Part shown: positions 53,049 to 61,099 of the stretch, piece after piece | Numbering within the stretch: position 1 is the stretch's first letter | How the letters are laid out: each line of letters starts with the position of its first letter | NCBI GenBank assembly: GCA_964402065.1 | Contig: CAYOAN010000001.1 | Span: 124,001 to 188,000 of the forward strand | Direction of reading: 5' to 3' | DNA length: 64,000 nucleotides | Source: CAIWMF01 sp964402065 | GTDB taxonomy: Bacteria > Verrucomicrobiota > Verrucomicrobiia > Chthoniobacterales > UBA6821 | Translations under genes and position numbers: made by a program | Notes under the pieces: model-generated | Told to the model about the DNA's origin: nothing | Seen by the model: only the letters and a program-made list of their open reading frames with translations | Database searches by the model: none

Positions 53049-55394
53049 TTACTTTTTCTCAAGTTCCTGCATTGGATTTTTCTTTTTTTCTTCGAGGTGA
53101 AATTGGAAGTGATCTTTAACGAGACGGCGTGGCCAAAAGTTAAGATCGCGATGGGTCTCTGGCAGTTCTTCGTGAGGATCAACTTGAACAGACTTCAGCT
53201 CTTTTGTTGTCATGAAAAGCTTAGAGACCTTTTGATTATTTGTTCGCCAAATTTCAGCAGGAATTTGAAGCTCTTCACTTGTGCCATCGGTATAATCTAG
53301 CTTTAAAGGGATCGGCATAATGAGTCCTCCTTGATTGCTAAAATCAAGAACATAGAAATTTCGTTTGGTTGTTAGAATGTTCGGATCAATTTCTTCCTCA
53401 TCTAATTTTTTCAAAAATGCTTTGAACTTTTCTTGTTCGCTTGGAAGAACAGAAAATTCATCATAGCTGCTATAAAAATCTTTTAGCTCAGGATGCAATT
53501 CTGTGTAAGTTTTGATAGCGGCATCTCGAGTTTCAGCAACTGTTTTGATGCGGCCCTCTTGCTCTTTTTTAGCAACAAGTTTGTCGAGAGAAGGATTGCC
53601 TGTATCGAGGATATATTGATGTACTGTATCAATCGAGATGCTGCAAGGATCAATAGAATAAAACCATCCGCGCCAGAACCAGTCAAGATCACGGCCGCTT
53701 GCATCACTAATAGAACGGAAAAAATCAGCCGGCTCAGGACGTTTAAATTTCCAGCGATTAGCGTAAACCTTGAAAGCAAAATCGAAGCGCTCAGGGGTAA
53801 GAATTGTATCACGAAGTAAATTCAGCCCACCGCCAGGTTTTGCATAGGCACTTCCTCCAACTTTTAATAATGAGTCAGCGGTTGTCATGATCGGGACAAG
53901 ATCTGAACCTGTCATATATTTTGCAAGATTGCGTGGTACAGAGCGATCGTTCTTGAATCCTTTTTCCCAAAGGTCCGTTGCGAGGTGTTCTAAAAATGTA
54001 TTCAGACCTTCATCAAGCCATCCCCATTCGCGTTCATCGCTATTGACGATCATTGGGAAAAAGTTGTGACCAACTTCATGAATGATCACAGCAATGAGCT
54101 CTTCTTTTTTCTCTTTGGAATAGGTTCCATCTTTTTCTGGACGTGTTCCGTTAAAACAGATCATTGAAAACTCCATTCCATAGATAGGGCCATTGATCGA
54201 GTTGACCGTTGGATAAGGAAAGGGGAATGTATGTTGTGTGTAGACTTCTAGCGTATGAAGAATAGCAGGAGTTGAGTACTTGGACCAGAGAGGTTCAGCC
54301 TCTTTGGGATAGAAAGACATTGCCATCGTTGGCTTTTTGGGGTCAGCACAAACAGATCCAGGAGCAGCTTGAGCATCCCAAATAAATTTTCGAGAGGACG
54401 CAAAAGCGAAAGCGCGAATATTGTCAGCTTTGAAAATCCATGTTTTTTTTCCAGAAGCATGATGGGCTTCATTTTTTTTCGCTTCATCAGGAGTAACAAT
54501 AAAAACTGGGTGCTTCGCCGTGGTAGCTGCTTTCAGACGTTGGCGTTGAGCAACTGTTAAAACTTGTTCTGCATTTTGAAGTTCTCCGGAAGCACTAACC
54601 ACGTGATCTTCAGGAGTTGTGATCTTGACGAGGTAATTTCCAAACTCGAGCGAAAATTCTCCAACACCGAGATAAGCTTTATTCTGCCATCCTCGTACAT
54701 CTGTGTAGGAGCACATCCGAGGATACCAATTAGCAATTTCAAAAATGTAGTTTTTATCTTTTTCAAAATATTCGTATCCCGTCCTAACAGGGAGTAGGGT
54801 TGCATCATTAATATGATAGTGCCAACTGATGTTGAAACGAAGAGTGCTTCCTGAAGCGAGCGGTGCAGGAAGATCAACCCTCATCATGGTATCAGCAATG
54901 GTAAAAGGAAGAGGTTTTCCTTCAGCATCTGTGACGGAATCAATGATAGAGCTACCATCAAATTTTTCTTTGAGTAATTCTGCTTGGAGCGTTTTAGGAT
55001 GAAACTTTTCGAGGTGAATTGATTCTGTCTGATTACCGCCCAGGGTCTCAGTGAGATTGCTAGCAGAATGTTTGGCAAAAAGATTAGCGTCAAGTTCCAG
55101 CCAGAGATAAGTGAGTGTGTCAGGGGAATTATTATGATAGGTGATTGTTTCTGCACCTTTTAAGTTTTGCGAACTTTCATCAATCTCCACATTAATTTTA
55201 TGATCCGCTTGCTGTTGCCAGTAGCTTTTTCCTGGAGCCCCAGAGGCAGTACGTTGATCATTTGGTGTTGGAAGGAGCTCCGCAAGTGGTTTGAATTGAT
55301 CAGAAGCCAATGATTTTGTCGCCTCGGAAGAGAGCGCTAACGAAACATGACCGAGAGAGATAGCAAGAAGGAGGGAAAAGAAATAAGGACGCAT
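53049..55394 (-). CDS. Secreted M1-family zinc metallopeptidase
   Basis: The 781-residue protein has a signal peptide (4-22), an N-terminal beta domain, and a gluzincin catalytic domain with HEVGHNFFP near 436 and the third zinc ligand in WLDEGLNTFLE about 20 residues later. This is the HExxH-x18-E pattern of M1 aminopeptidases. The C-terminal 180 residues form a Glu/Lys-rich region with a beta domain (NQGGLIMPIPLKLDYTDGT), seen in many bacterial M1 relatives. It probably trims peptides in the periplasm. It is convergent with copA, whose stop lies three bases away. Confidence 0.9.
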   Translation of the reverse strand: MRPYFFSLLLAISLGHVSLALSSEATKSLASDQFKPLAELLPTPNDQRTASGAPGKSYWQQQADHKINVEIDESSQNLKGAETITYHNNSPDTLTYLWLELDANLFAKHSASNLTETLGGNQTESIHLEKFHPKTLQAELLKEKFDGSSIIDSVTDAEGKPLPFTIADTMMRVDLPAPLASGSTLRFNISWHYHINDATLLPVRTGYEYFEKDKNYIFEIANWYPRMCSYTDVRGWQNKAYLGVGEFSLEFGNYLVKITTPEDHVVSASGELQNAEQVLTVAQRQRLKAATTAKHPVFIVTPDEAKKNEAHHASGKKTWIFKADNIRAFAFASSRKFIWDAQAAPGSVCADPKKPTMAMSFYPKEAEPLWSKYSTPAILHTLEVYTQHTFPFPYPTVNSINGPIYGMEFSMICFNGTRPEKDGTYSKEKKEELIAVIIHEVGHNFFPMIVNSDEREWGWLDEGLNTFLEHLATDLWEKGFKNDRSVPRNLAKYMTGSDLVPIMTTADSLLKVGGSAYAKPGGGLNLLRDTILTPERFDFAFKVYANRWKFKRPEPADFFRSISDASGRDLDWFWRGWFYSIDPCSISIDTVHQYILDTGNPSLDKLVAKKEQEGRIKTVAETRDAAIKTYTELHPELKDFYSSYDEFSVLPSEQEKFKAFLKKLDEEEIDPNILTTKRNFYVLDFSNQGGLIMPIPLKLDYTDGTSEELQIPAEIWRTNNQKVSKLFMTTKELKSVQVDPHEELPETHRDLNFWPRRLVKDHFQFHLEEKKKNPMQELEKK

Positions 55395-55444
55395 CGTCAG
55401 ATTTTATTGGCAGAGAAAAAAGTTCCAAGTAGAAATTCCAATGC

Positions 55445-56002
55445 ATGTTTTCATCCTGGTTTCAACGTTTCATCGCTACTGATCTTCCTATTGCAAAAAA
55501 AAGAGTCGATCAGCGGGACCTCATGTTAGAAGAGCAGGCCCGTCAATTATTGCTACCTCATTCGCCTGACTTAGCAAAGCGAGTGACTGTGCTCTGGAAT
55601 CCACGTATGAGGACAAGCGCTGGGTTAGCTTCTTATCAGCGGTGTGAAGTGATTTTAAATCCAGAGCTTCAAAAAATTTCCGAAGCTGAAGTTGATAAAA
55701 CCTTGCGCCATGAGCTGGCTCACTTACTCGCACAAGAGCGTATGGGTAGAAAAAAGATTGCAGCGCATGGTCGAGAATGGCGCCAGGCCTGCGTCGATCT
55801 GGGGATTCCCAATGAATCACGCACCCATCAACTGCCTTTTATCCGTCGGCAACAAAAGCAAAAATTTTTTTATCAATGTCCCTCGTGTAAAGAAAAACTA
55901 AGTCGCGTTCGCAAGCCACGCCGTAAGATTGCCTGCCTTGCCTGTTGTCGGAAATATGCTGGCGGAAAATATGAGGAGCGGTTCCAGTTTTATCAGCTCT
56001 AG
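55445..56002 (+). CDS. SprT-like zinc metalloprotein
   Basis: The 185-residue protein has the SprT-like HELAH motif (89-93) and a later His (AHGREW) that would complete the site, then a zinc ribbon with CPSC and CLACC near 150-170. The family is related to the SPRTN protease domain; bacterial roles are poorly known. It is divergent from the M1 peptidase gene, 50 bases away. No operon partner. Confidence 0.85.
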   Translation: MFSSWFQRFIATDLPIAKKRVDQRDLMLEEQARQLLLPHSPDLAKRVTVLWNPRMRTSAGLASYQRCEVILNPELQKISEAEVDKTLRHELAHLLAQERMGRKKIAAHGREWRQACVDLGIPNESRTHQLPFIRRQQKQKFFYQCPSCKEKLSRVRKPRRKIACLACCRKYAGGKYEERFQFYQL

Positions 56003-56054
56003 ATCATTTTAAAAATGCTCTAGCAATATGATTTTTAGAGGGCAACTAAATTAG

Positions 56055-56060
56055 TTGACA
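56055..56060 (+). promoter_or_regulatory. Possible -35 box before a secreted-protein gene
   Basis: A perfect TTGACA lies 72 bases before the ATG at 56132 in an AT-rich stretch. Several TATA-like sequences follow (TATACC after 13 bases, TATATA after about 24), but none at the ideal spacing, so only the -35 box is called. Confidence 0.3.
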
Positions 56061-56131
56061 TTTTCTTTTTTTGTATACCTTTTTTATATATCAACAGATT
56101 CGTATTAAATGATCTCCACCTCTTATCAAAC

Positions 56132-56596
56132 ATGATGAAAAATCACTTGCTTCGCTCTCTTTGCATAGCGGTCCTTGTTACTCTTAATGTCTCTTTCACG
56201 CAAGCTCAGTCAGAAGATGTTCTCCATGTCTCAACCCTTGCTGTAGAGAATCTAGTCTATGCGACCATAGACATTTCTAACGTAATAAGAAGCCCTTTTA
56301 TTACGACAGATGTGATTCCTATCCATAAAAATCAAAATCTTTTTTTGAATATTTATTCTAATACTACTAGTCCTGATGGTGCAGTAATCCCTCAGGTTGT
56401 TATTGGCTCAAATTCGGTAGAACCTATTTTAGTTCAGTGTGACATGGGGGTTTCTTCATTAGCGAATTTTTATTCAACATTATGGAAGCCAATGAGATTA
56501 GGTGAAGGTACTCTAATGCTTAATTTGTTTAGCGCATCGGAGCCGTTAGGGCAGCTAATAGGGGTTATAGAAGTTCCTATCATAGTTATTGAATAA
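56132..56596 (+). CDS. Small secreted beta-rich protein (unknown)
   Basis: The 154-residue protein has a good signal peptide (hydrophobic 8-22, cleavage after TQAQ). The mature part is rich in Val, Ile and Ser and predicted as beta strands, with one Cys (ILVQCDMG). No family recognised. It is monocistronic, with tandem terminators after it. The secreted protein at 58767-59378, on the other side of thiC, has a similar signal peptide, size class and a beta-rich C-terminus ending in a VxxxE pattern, but no convincing alignment by eye. Confidence 0.6.
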   Translation: MMKNHLLRSLCIAVLVTLNVSFTQAQSEDVLHVSTLAVENLVYATIDISNVIRSPFITTDVIPIHKNQNLFLNIYSNTTSPDGAVIPQVVIGSNSVEPILVQCDMGVSSLANFYSTLWKPMRLGEGTLMLNLFSASEPLGQLIGVIEVPIIVIE

Positions 56597-56671
56597 ACTG
56601 TTGTTCAGTTTTTAAATTTCTTAAAAACAATCCTGTAATGAGATGGCATCGTTCATTACGGTATTTTTTTT
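56595..56671 (+). terminator. Tandem intrinsic terminators
   Basis: AAACTG/CAGTTT with a T run (56595-56613) overlaps the stop codon of the secreted-protein gene. A second, stronger hairpin CCTGTAATGA/TCATTACGG (56632-56661) is followed by eight T residues. Together they separate this gene from thiC. No TPP riboswitch motif is seen in the interval. Confidence 0.8.
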
Positions 56672-56707
56672 GTGTCTCTTTGAAAAAAATTTCGTTAACT
56701 TTTTCCG

Positions 56708-58672
56708 ATGGCTTCTTCAAAACAGAATAAAGAATTCTTCTCTCATGAGCCTCTCCCTGCAAGTAAACGTATTTATGTTGCAGGAATAGTTCATCCCTCG
56801 GTTGGTGTTCCAATGCGGGAAGTGACGTTGTCTCCAACAAAAAAGTTTGATGGCTCACTAGAAAAAAATGAGGCTGTGCAATTTTACGATTGCAGTGGTC
56901 CATGGGGCGATCCTGATTTTAAAGGGGAGGTGACGGAAGGCCTTCCAGCGCTGCGCGCTGCTTGGATTCAAGAGCGAGGCGATGTGGCACCTTATGAGGG
57001 ACGTGATTTGCAACCGATGGATAATGGTTACTTAAGCGACAAACACGCAGCTTATGCCAGTAAGGCAGAACGGAATCGGTTGGTTGAATTTCCAGGGCTT
57101 TCATCAAAAAAACCACAGCCTCTAAGAGCTTCCAAGGGGCATCCCGTCACGCAACTTTGGTATGCGCGCCAAGGGATCATCACGCCGGAGATGGAATTTA
57201 TTGCGATTCGTGAGAATCAGGGTCTGGAGCGGCTTTGCGAGTCTTCGAAAAATAAAAGTAATGATTTAAATCATCGTCATGCTGGGTCACAGGAAGCAGC
57301 AGCCTCTGAGTACGCGCCTTCGATTTTCCGCCGCTTTCCTCAACGCATTCCAAAACGGATCACGCCAGAATTTGTGCGCGATGAAGTGGCTGCCGGCCGC
57401 GCGATCATTCCTGCCAACATCAATCATCCCGAGCTTGAGCCGATGATTATTGGGCGAAATTTTCTCGTGAAGATTAATGCGAACATCGGCAATAGCGCCG
57501 TGGCCTCCAGTATCGAAGAGGAAGTGGAAAAGATGCGCTGGGCGACCAAATGGGGAGCCGATACGGTGATGGACCTTTCGACAGGAAAAAATATTCACGC
57601 AACGCGCGAGTGGATTTTGCGGAACTCGCCAGTGCCGATTGGGACAGTTCCGATTTATCAAGCGCTCGAAAAAGTCAACGGACGTGCAGAAGAACTAACT
57701 TGGGAAATTTTCCGCGATACGCTGATCGAGCAGGCCGAGCAAGGGGTCGATTATTTTACGATTCATGCAGGTGTGTTGCTTCGCTTTGTCCCACTGACTG
57801 CGCAACGGATGACGGGGATTGTCAGCCGCGGCGGTTCGATCATGGCCAAATGGTGCTTGGCGCATCATCAAGAAAATTTTCTCTATACTCATTGGGATGA
57901 TATTTGCGATATCATGGCGCAGTACGATGTCAGCTTGTCAATCGGAGATGGGTTGCGACCTGGTTCCATTGCTGATGCGAATGATGCGGCGCAATTTGGA
58001 GAGCTCGAAGTGCAAGGCGATCTCACCAAACGAGCCTGGGCAAAGGGTGTGCAGGTGATGAATGAGGGGCCAGGTCATGTTCCGATGCACATGATTGAGG
58101 AGAATATGGCGAAACAACTCGAATGGTGTCACGAAGCGCCATTCTATACGCTTGGGCCGCTGACGACGGACATAGCCCCTGGCTATGACCACATTACCAG
58201 TGGCATTGGTGCTGCTATGATTGGTTGGTATGGTTGTGCGATGTTATGCTACGTAACGCCAAAAGAACATCTCGGCTTGCCCAATAAAAAAGATGTGAAA
58301 GATGGTGTGATCGCTTACAAAATTGCAGCTCATGCTGCTGATCTCGCTAAAGGCCATCCTGGTGCCCAATATCGCGACAATGCCCTTTCCAAAGCCCGTT
58401 TTGAATTTCGCTGGGAAGATCAATTTAATTTAGGTCTCGATCCGATTACAGCTCGTGAGTTTCATGATGAAACTTTGCCGCAAGAAGGAGCCAAGAATGC
58501 CCATTTTTGCTCGATGTGCGGGCCACACTTTTGTTCGATGAAAATTACCGAAGATGTCCGGAAGTATGCAGCAGAGCAAAAGATTTCTGATGAAGAAGCG
58601 TTGGAGCAAGGTTTGAAGGGGAAAGCTGCTGAGTTTGTGAAAGGTGGCAGTGAGATTTATTCGCAGCTCTAA
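56708..58672 (+). CDS. thiC: Phosphomethylpyrimidine synthase
   Basis: The 654-residue radical SAM enzyme converts aminoimidazole ribotide to the pyrimidine of thiamine. The C-terminal cluster motif CX2CX4C is CSMCGPHFC (C601, C604, C609). Other conserved stretches are GADTVMDLSTGKNIH, MNEGPGHVPMHMI and LTTDIAPGYDHITSGIGAA. Length is normal including the N-terminal ThiC-associated domain. The region is noticeably more G/C-rich than its neighbours. It stands alone, without other thi genes or a visible TPP riboswitch. Confidence 0.96.
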   Translation: MASSKQNKEFFSHEPLPASKRIYVAGIVHPSVGVPMREVTLSPTKKFDGSLEKNEAVQFYDCSGPWGDPDFKGEVTEGLPALRAAWIQERGDVAPYEGRDLQPMDNGYLSDKHAAYASKAERNRLVEFPGLSSKKPQPLRASKGHPVTQLWYARQGIITPEMEFIAIRENQGLERLCESSKNKSNDLNHRHAGSQEAAASEYAPSIFRRFPQRIPKRITPEFVRDEVAAGRAIIPANINHPELEPMIIGRNFLVKINANIGNSAVASSIEEEVEKMRWATKWGADTVMDLSTGKNIHATREWILRNSPVPIGTVPIYQALEKVNGRAEELTWEIFRDTLIEQAEQGVDYFTIHAGVLLRFVPLTAQRMTGIVSRGGSIMAKWCLAHHQENFLYTHWDDICDIMAQYDVSLSIGDGLRPGSIADANDAAQFGELEVQGDLTKRAWAKGVQVMNEGPGHVPMHMIEENMAKQLEWCHEAPFYTLGPLTTDIAPGYDHITSGIGAAMIGWYGCAMLCYVTPKEHLGLPNKKDVKDGVIAYKIAAHAADLAKGHPGAQYRDNALSKARFEFRWEDQFNLGLDPITAREFHDETLPQEGAKNAHFCSMCGPHFCSMKITEDVRKYAAEQKISDEEALEQGLKGKAAEFVKGGSEIYSQL

Positions 58673-58766
58673 AGAATAATTTGCTGCGTAGGATTTTTAG
58701 TATAAATTCAACTACTGTTTTTTAGTCCAGTAAAACAGAAGCCTTTTACCATTTTAATTTCCTCTC

Positions 58767-59378
58767 ATGAGACCGATAGCATCATTTTTCCTAGTTGTAG
58801 GATTGTTCTCACTCAGCTTCTTTTCAAGGCAAGCAGATGCACAAAATGTGTCTCAATCCCCGGAAGTGCCGAGGAGTTCAGATCAGGTGACTGTTACAGA
58901 AACAACAAAACCAGATGGAACATTAGTAGAAACAATTCAGATTATTGGAACTCTAACATTGAGGTATCATGGTATGTTCGATTTTAAAGGGTACTTACCT
59001 GATATTGTTGCGCCAACCATTAGGTTATCGCTTGGCCAAAAAATGATCCTTAAAATTTGTCCTAAAAATAATCTAGAGGACGAGTACTATGACTTTTTTT
59101 ATTTTGATCCCAAACAAAATAATTTGTCTGCAGTTAGCTTCGAGGTAGGGGAAACCTCTTTATTAAAGAGAGAATGGGTAAAAGAACCATTCATTTTTGA
59201 TTCATGGATGGAGTATTGCAAAATTTGGAATGCTGAAAAAGTAGGACATGATGTGCTCTCTTTTAAAACAACTGTTACGAACAATGGTGGTCAGATTCAA
59301 AACTGCTGGAAGTATAAACTGAGACTCCACATTCCTGTAACGGTTGTTGATCCTCCCATGGTAACAATAAGCGAATAA
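58767..59378 (+). CDS. Small secreted protein (unknown)
   Basis: The 203-residue protein has a signal peptide (hydrophobic 5-20, cleavage after ADAQ). The mature part has Thr/Ser-rich beta-like stretches (VTVTETTKPDGTLVETIQI) and three cysteines in the second half that could pair. It ends IPVTVVDPPMVTISE. No family recognised. It lies 94 bases after thiC; the two are probably separate transcripts. A family B repeat lies downstream. Confidence 0.6.
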   Translation: MRPIASFFLVVGLFSLSFFSRQADAQNVSQSPEVPRSSDQVTVTETTKPDGTLVETIQIIGTLTLRYHGMFDFKGYLPDIVAPTIRLSLGQKMILKICPKNNLEDEYYDFFYFDPKQNNLSAVSFEVGETSLLKREWVKEPFIFDSWMEYCKIWNAEKVGHDVLSFKTTVTNNGGQIQNCWKYKLRLHIPVTVVDPPMVTISE

Positions 59379-59553
59379 TAGAGCTCTTTTGAAACTCTAC
59401 TATTGCCGCGGATAGCAGCGTTGTACGGAAGCTTGCTTGCCGAAGACAGGCAACTCACATGCACCCGCTTGGTTCGATCTGCTGACTTTCCTGCAGTAGT
59501 CAACTCAGCAGACGCTCAAGTGCCAATTTTATCTCTAAAGAATATGTGTGCTA
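59379..59553. other. Non-coding stretch with inverted repeats
   Basis: No gene is supported. TCTGCTGA (59478-59485) pairs with TCAGCAGA (59505-59512), and TTGCC (59437-59441) with GGCAA (59449-59453). These could be parts of a small RNA or decayed repeat. A short minus-strand frame crossing it has no support. Confidence 0.4.
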
Positions 59554-59690
59554 GAGCATGTTAAAAAATATTATAGCTGATGTAGTGCCAGGAACGAGAA
59601 GTGCAGAAACGCAGTGTATATCTCATACTCGAGACTTCGAGCGCCGGAGTGACGCCGCAATACACGGCTATAGAATTTTTAACATGCTGT
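59554..59690. repeat. Family B palindromic element, copy 3 (inverted)
   Basis: Inverted ends AGCATGTTAAAAAATATTATAGC (first 20 bases matter: AGCATGTTAAAAAATATT) and their near-complement at 59667-59690 enclose the shared core in the opposite orientation: AACGAGAAGTGCAGAAACGC, then CATACTCGAGACTTCGAGC and CGGAGTGACGC. It lies between the secreted-protein gene and the acyl-CoA dehydrogenase-like gene, 60 bases before the latter's start. Confidence 0.85.
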
Positions 59691-59753
59691 AAAATAACAC
59701 CGCTATCCGATTTGACTATATTTTGAGCAATAGTGATTTATTCTTTTTGTATT

Positions 59754-60767
59754 ATGCAGCAATTTTTTAAAAATCTTACCGCGTTTCTCGAACAGGAAGT
59801 CGCTCCGGTAGCGAACCAGCTTGATGAGGATGAAGCATTATATCGAAATTTTTATTCCCGCTTGCTAAAATTGGGGGCATTGAATCTCCTCATTCCAAAG
59901 CATCTTGGGGGGCTAGGCGGAGAGAGGCATGAATGGATTGATTACAATATTTTAATGGCACAATATTCAGGTGCATTACTTTTTCTACAAGCACAGCACC
60001 AATATTGTATCTCGCATTTAAAAACCTTATTGCCTCATCCTGACGTGGAGCGAACATTGCAATTCTTAGCAACAGAGGGAAGAGGTGTTGCTCTAGCCTT
60101 ACAAAAAGACAGAACGTTGCTCAAGGTGACTTCCGAGCCTGATGGATTCCGCCTTACAGGAAAGTTTCTTTGGACAACAGGAGCAACTTATTTTGCGCAC
60201 CTTTTAGTTTCCTTTGAGTATGATCATAAACTCCATTATACCATCCTCCCGTTTGAGACCTTAGAATGCAGTGGAGGGTCCATCACTTTGCTACCAAAAA
60301 TTGAGACCGTAGTTTTTGATGCGGTTACGAATAATAGTGTTGTATTGAATCAATGGCTTGTTCCTAAGAATACTGTTTTTGCAACTCAGGAAATTAAACC
60401 GAAATTTCCGACAGAGCATCCAAGTATTTATAACTTTGCAGGTGCTGCTAAGGCTCTTCTCAATCTGGTGTTGAAAGGACGTTATGGTTCCTCATCAGAA
60501 CTGTTACAAAGGTATGCGCTCCTCGATCAAGCTTGGAATGAATATTATCATCGGATTAAAGAGGGGGCGACACCACCTTTGACACTCCGCAATGAAGGTC
60601 TACATCTCGTCGAACAGTGCTCGCTCCTAGCGAGAATTTCATGTGGAAGCGCTGGGGCATTGAAATCACATCCCCTTGGGCGAATTCTTCGCGAAGTTTG
60701 GCAATACACGATTGCAGGATACTCAGAGGATCAAATGAAAAGTTATATGGCTTGCTTCCCTTTGTGA
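59754..60767 (+). CDS. Acyl-CoA dehydrogenase-like protein (divergent, orphan)
   Basis: The 337-residue protein follows the acyl-CoA dehydrogenase plan: N-terminal helices (LLIPKHLGGLGGERHEW near 42-58), a middle beta domain (FRLTGKFLWTTGATYFAHLL, with the WTTGA in place of the usual W-I-T/S-N/G flavin loop), and a helical C-terminus. It is shorter than typical enzymes (about 380) and no clear catalytic Glu is visible, so substrate and activity are uncertain. FMNH2-dependent monooxygenase relatives are an alternative. No fatty acid oxidation genes are nearby. ATG at 59754 chosen over GTG at 59733. Confidence 0.7.
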   Translation: MQQFFKNLTAFLEQEVAPVANQLDEDEALYRNFYSRLLKLGALNLLIPKHLGGLGGERHEWIDYNILMAQYSGALLFLQAQHQYCISHLKTLLPHPDVERTLQFLATEGRGVALALQKDRTLLKVTSEPDGFRLTGKFLWTTGATYFAHLLVSFEYDHKLHYTILPFETLECSGGSITLLPKIETVVFDAVTNNSVVLNQWLVPKNTVFATQEIKPKFPTEHPSIYNFAGAAKALLNLVLKGRYGSSSELLQRYALLDQAWNEYYHRIKEGATPPLTLRNEGLHLVEQCSLLARISCGSAGALKSHPLGRILREVWQYTIAGYSEDQMKSYMACFPL

Positions 60768-60930
60768 AAATTCCTGGATTTTCTAACGCGCTCTTTTCAA
60801 TTGAATACGCCATAAAAGAACGAAAGATTCTTTTATGTAAAAAGGCTTCCTCAATTTGATAAGAAGCTGTTGCGGCACCCTAAGTAAAATTTTTTGGAAC
60901 GCTCATAAGAAGAAAACATTCCATTTAGAC

Positions 60931-61013
60931 TGGGCAGGAAAGGATTCGAACCTTTGAAGGCGTAAGCCAGTGGATTTACAGTCCACCCCGTTTGGCCACT
61001 TCGGTACCTACCC
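60931..61013 (-). tRNA. tRNA-Tyr (GTA)
   Basis: An 83-nt class II tRNA with acceptor GGGTAGG/CCTGCCC, anticodon stem and loop TGGACTGTAAATCCA (anticodon GTA), a long variable arm, T arm AAAGG/CCTTT with TTCGAAT, and discriminator A. CCA is not encoded. Confidence 0.95.
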
Positions 61014-61099
61014 ATTGAAGGTCATTAAAGATAAAAGAGCCCGTGAAATTAGTCGATAAGAAAAATAAATTTCATTCTTAAGACCGCTTTCTTTTTTCT

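Noticed and set aside
56597..56707. TPP riboswitch before thiC
   Set aside because: The interval is filled by two terminator hairpins; no CTGAGA-type thi-box element is present.
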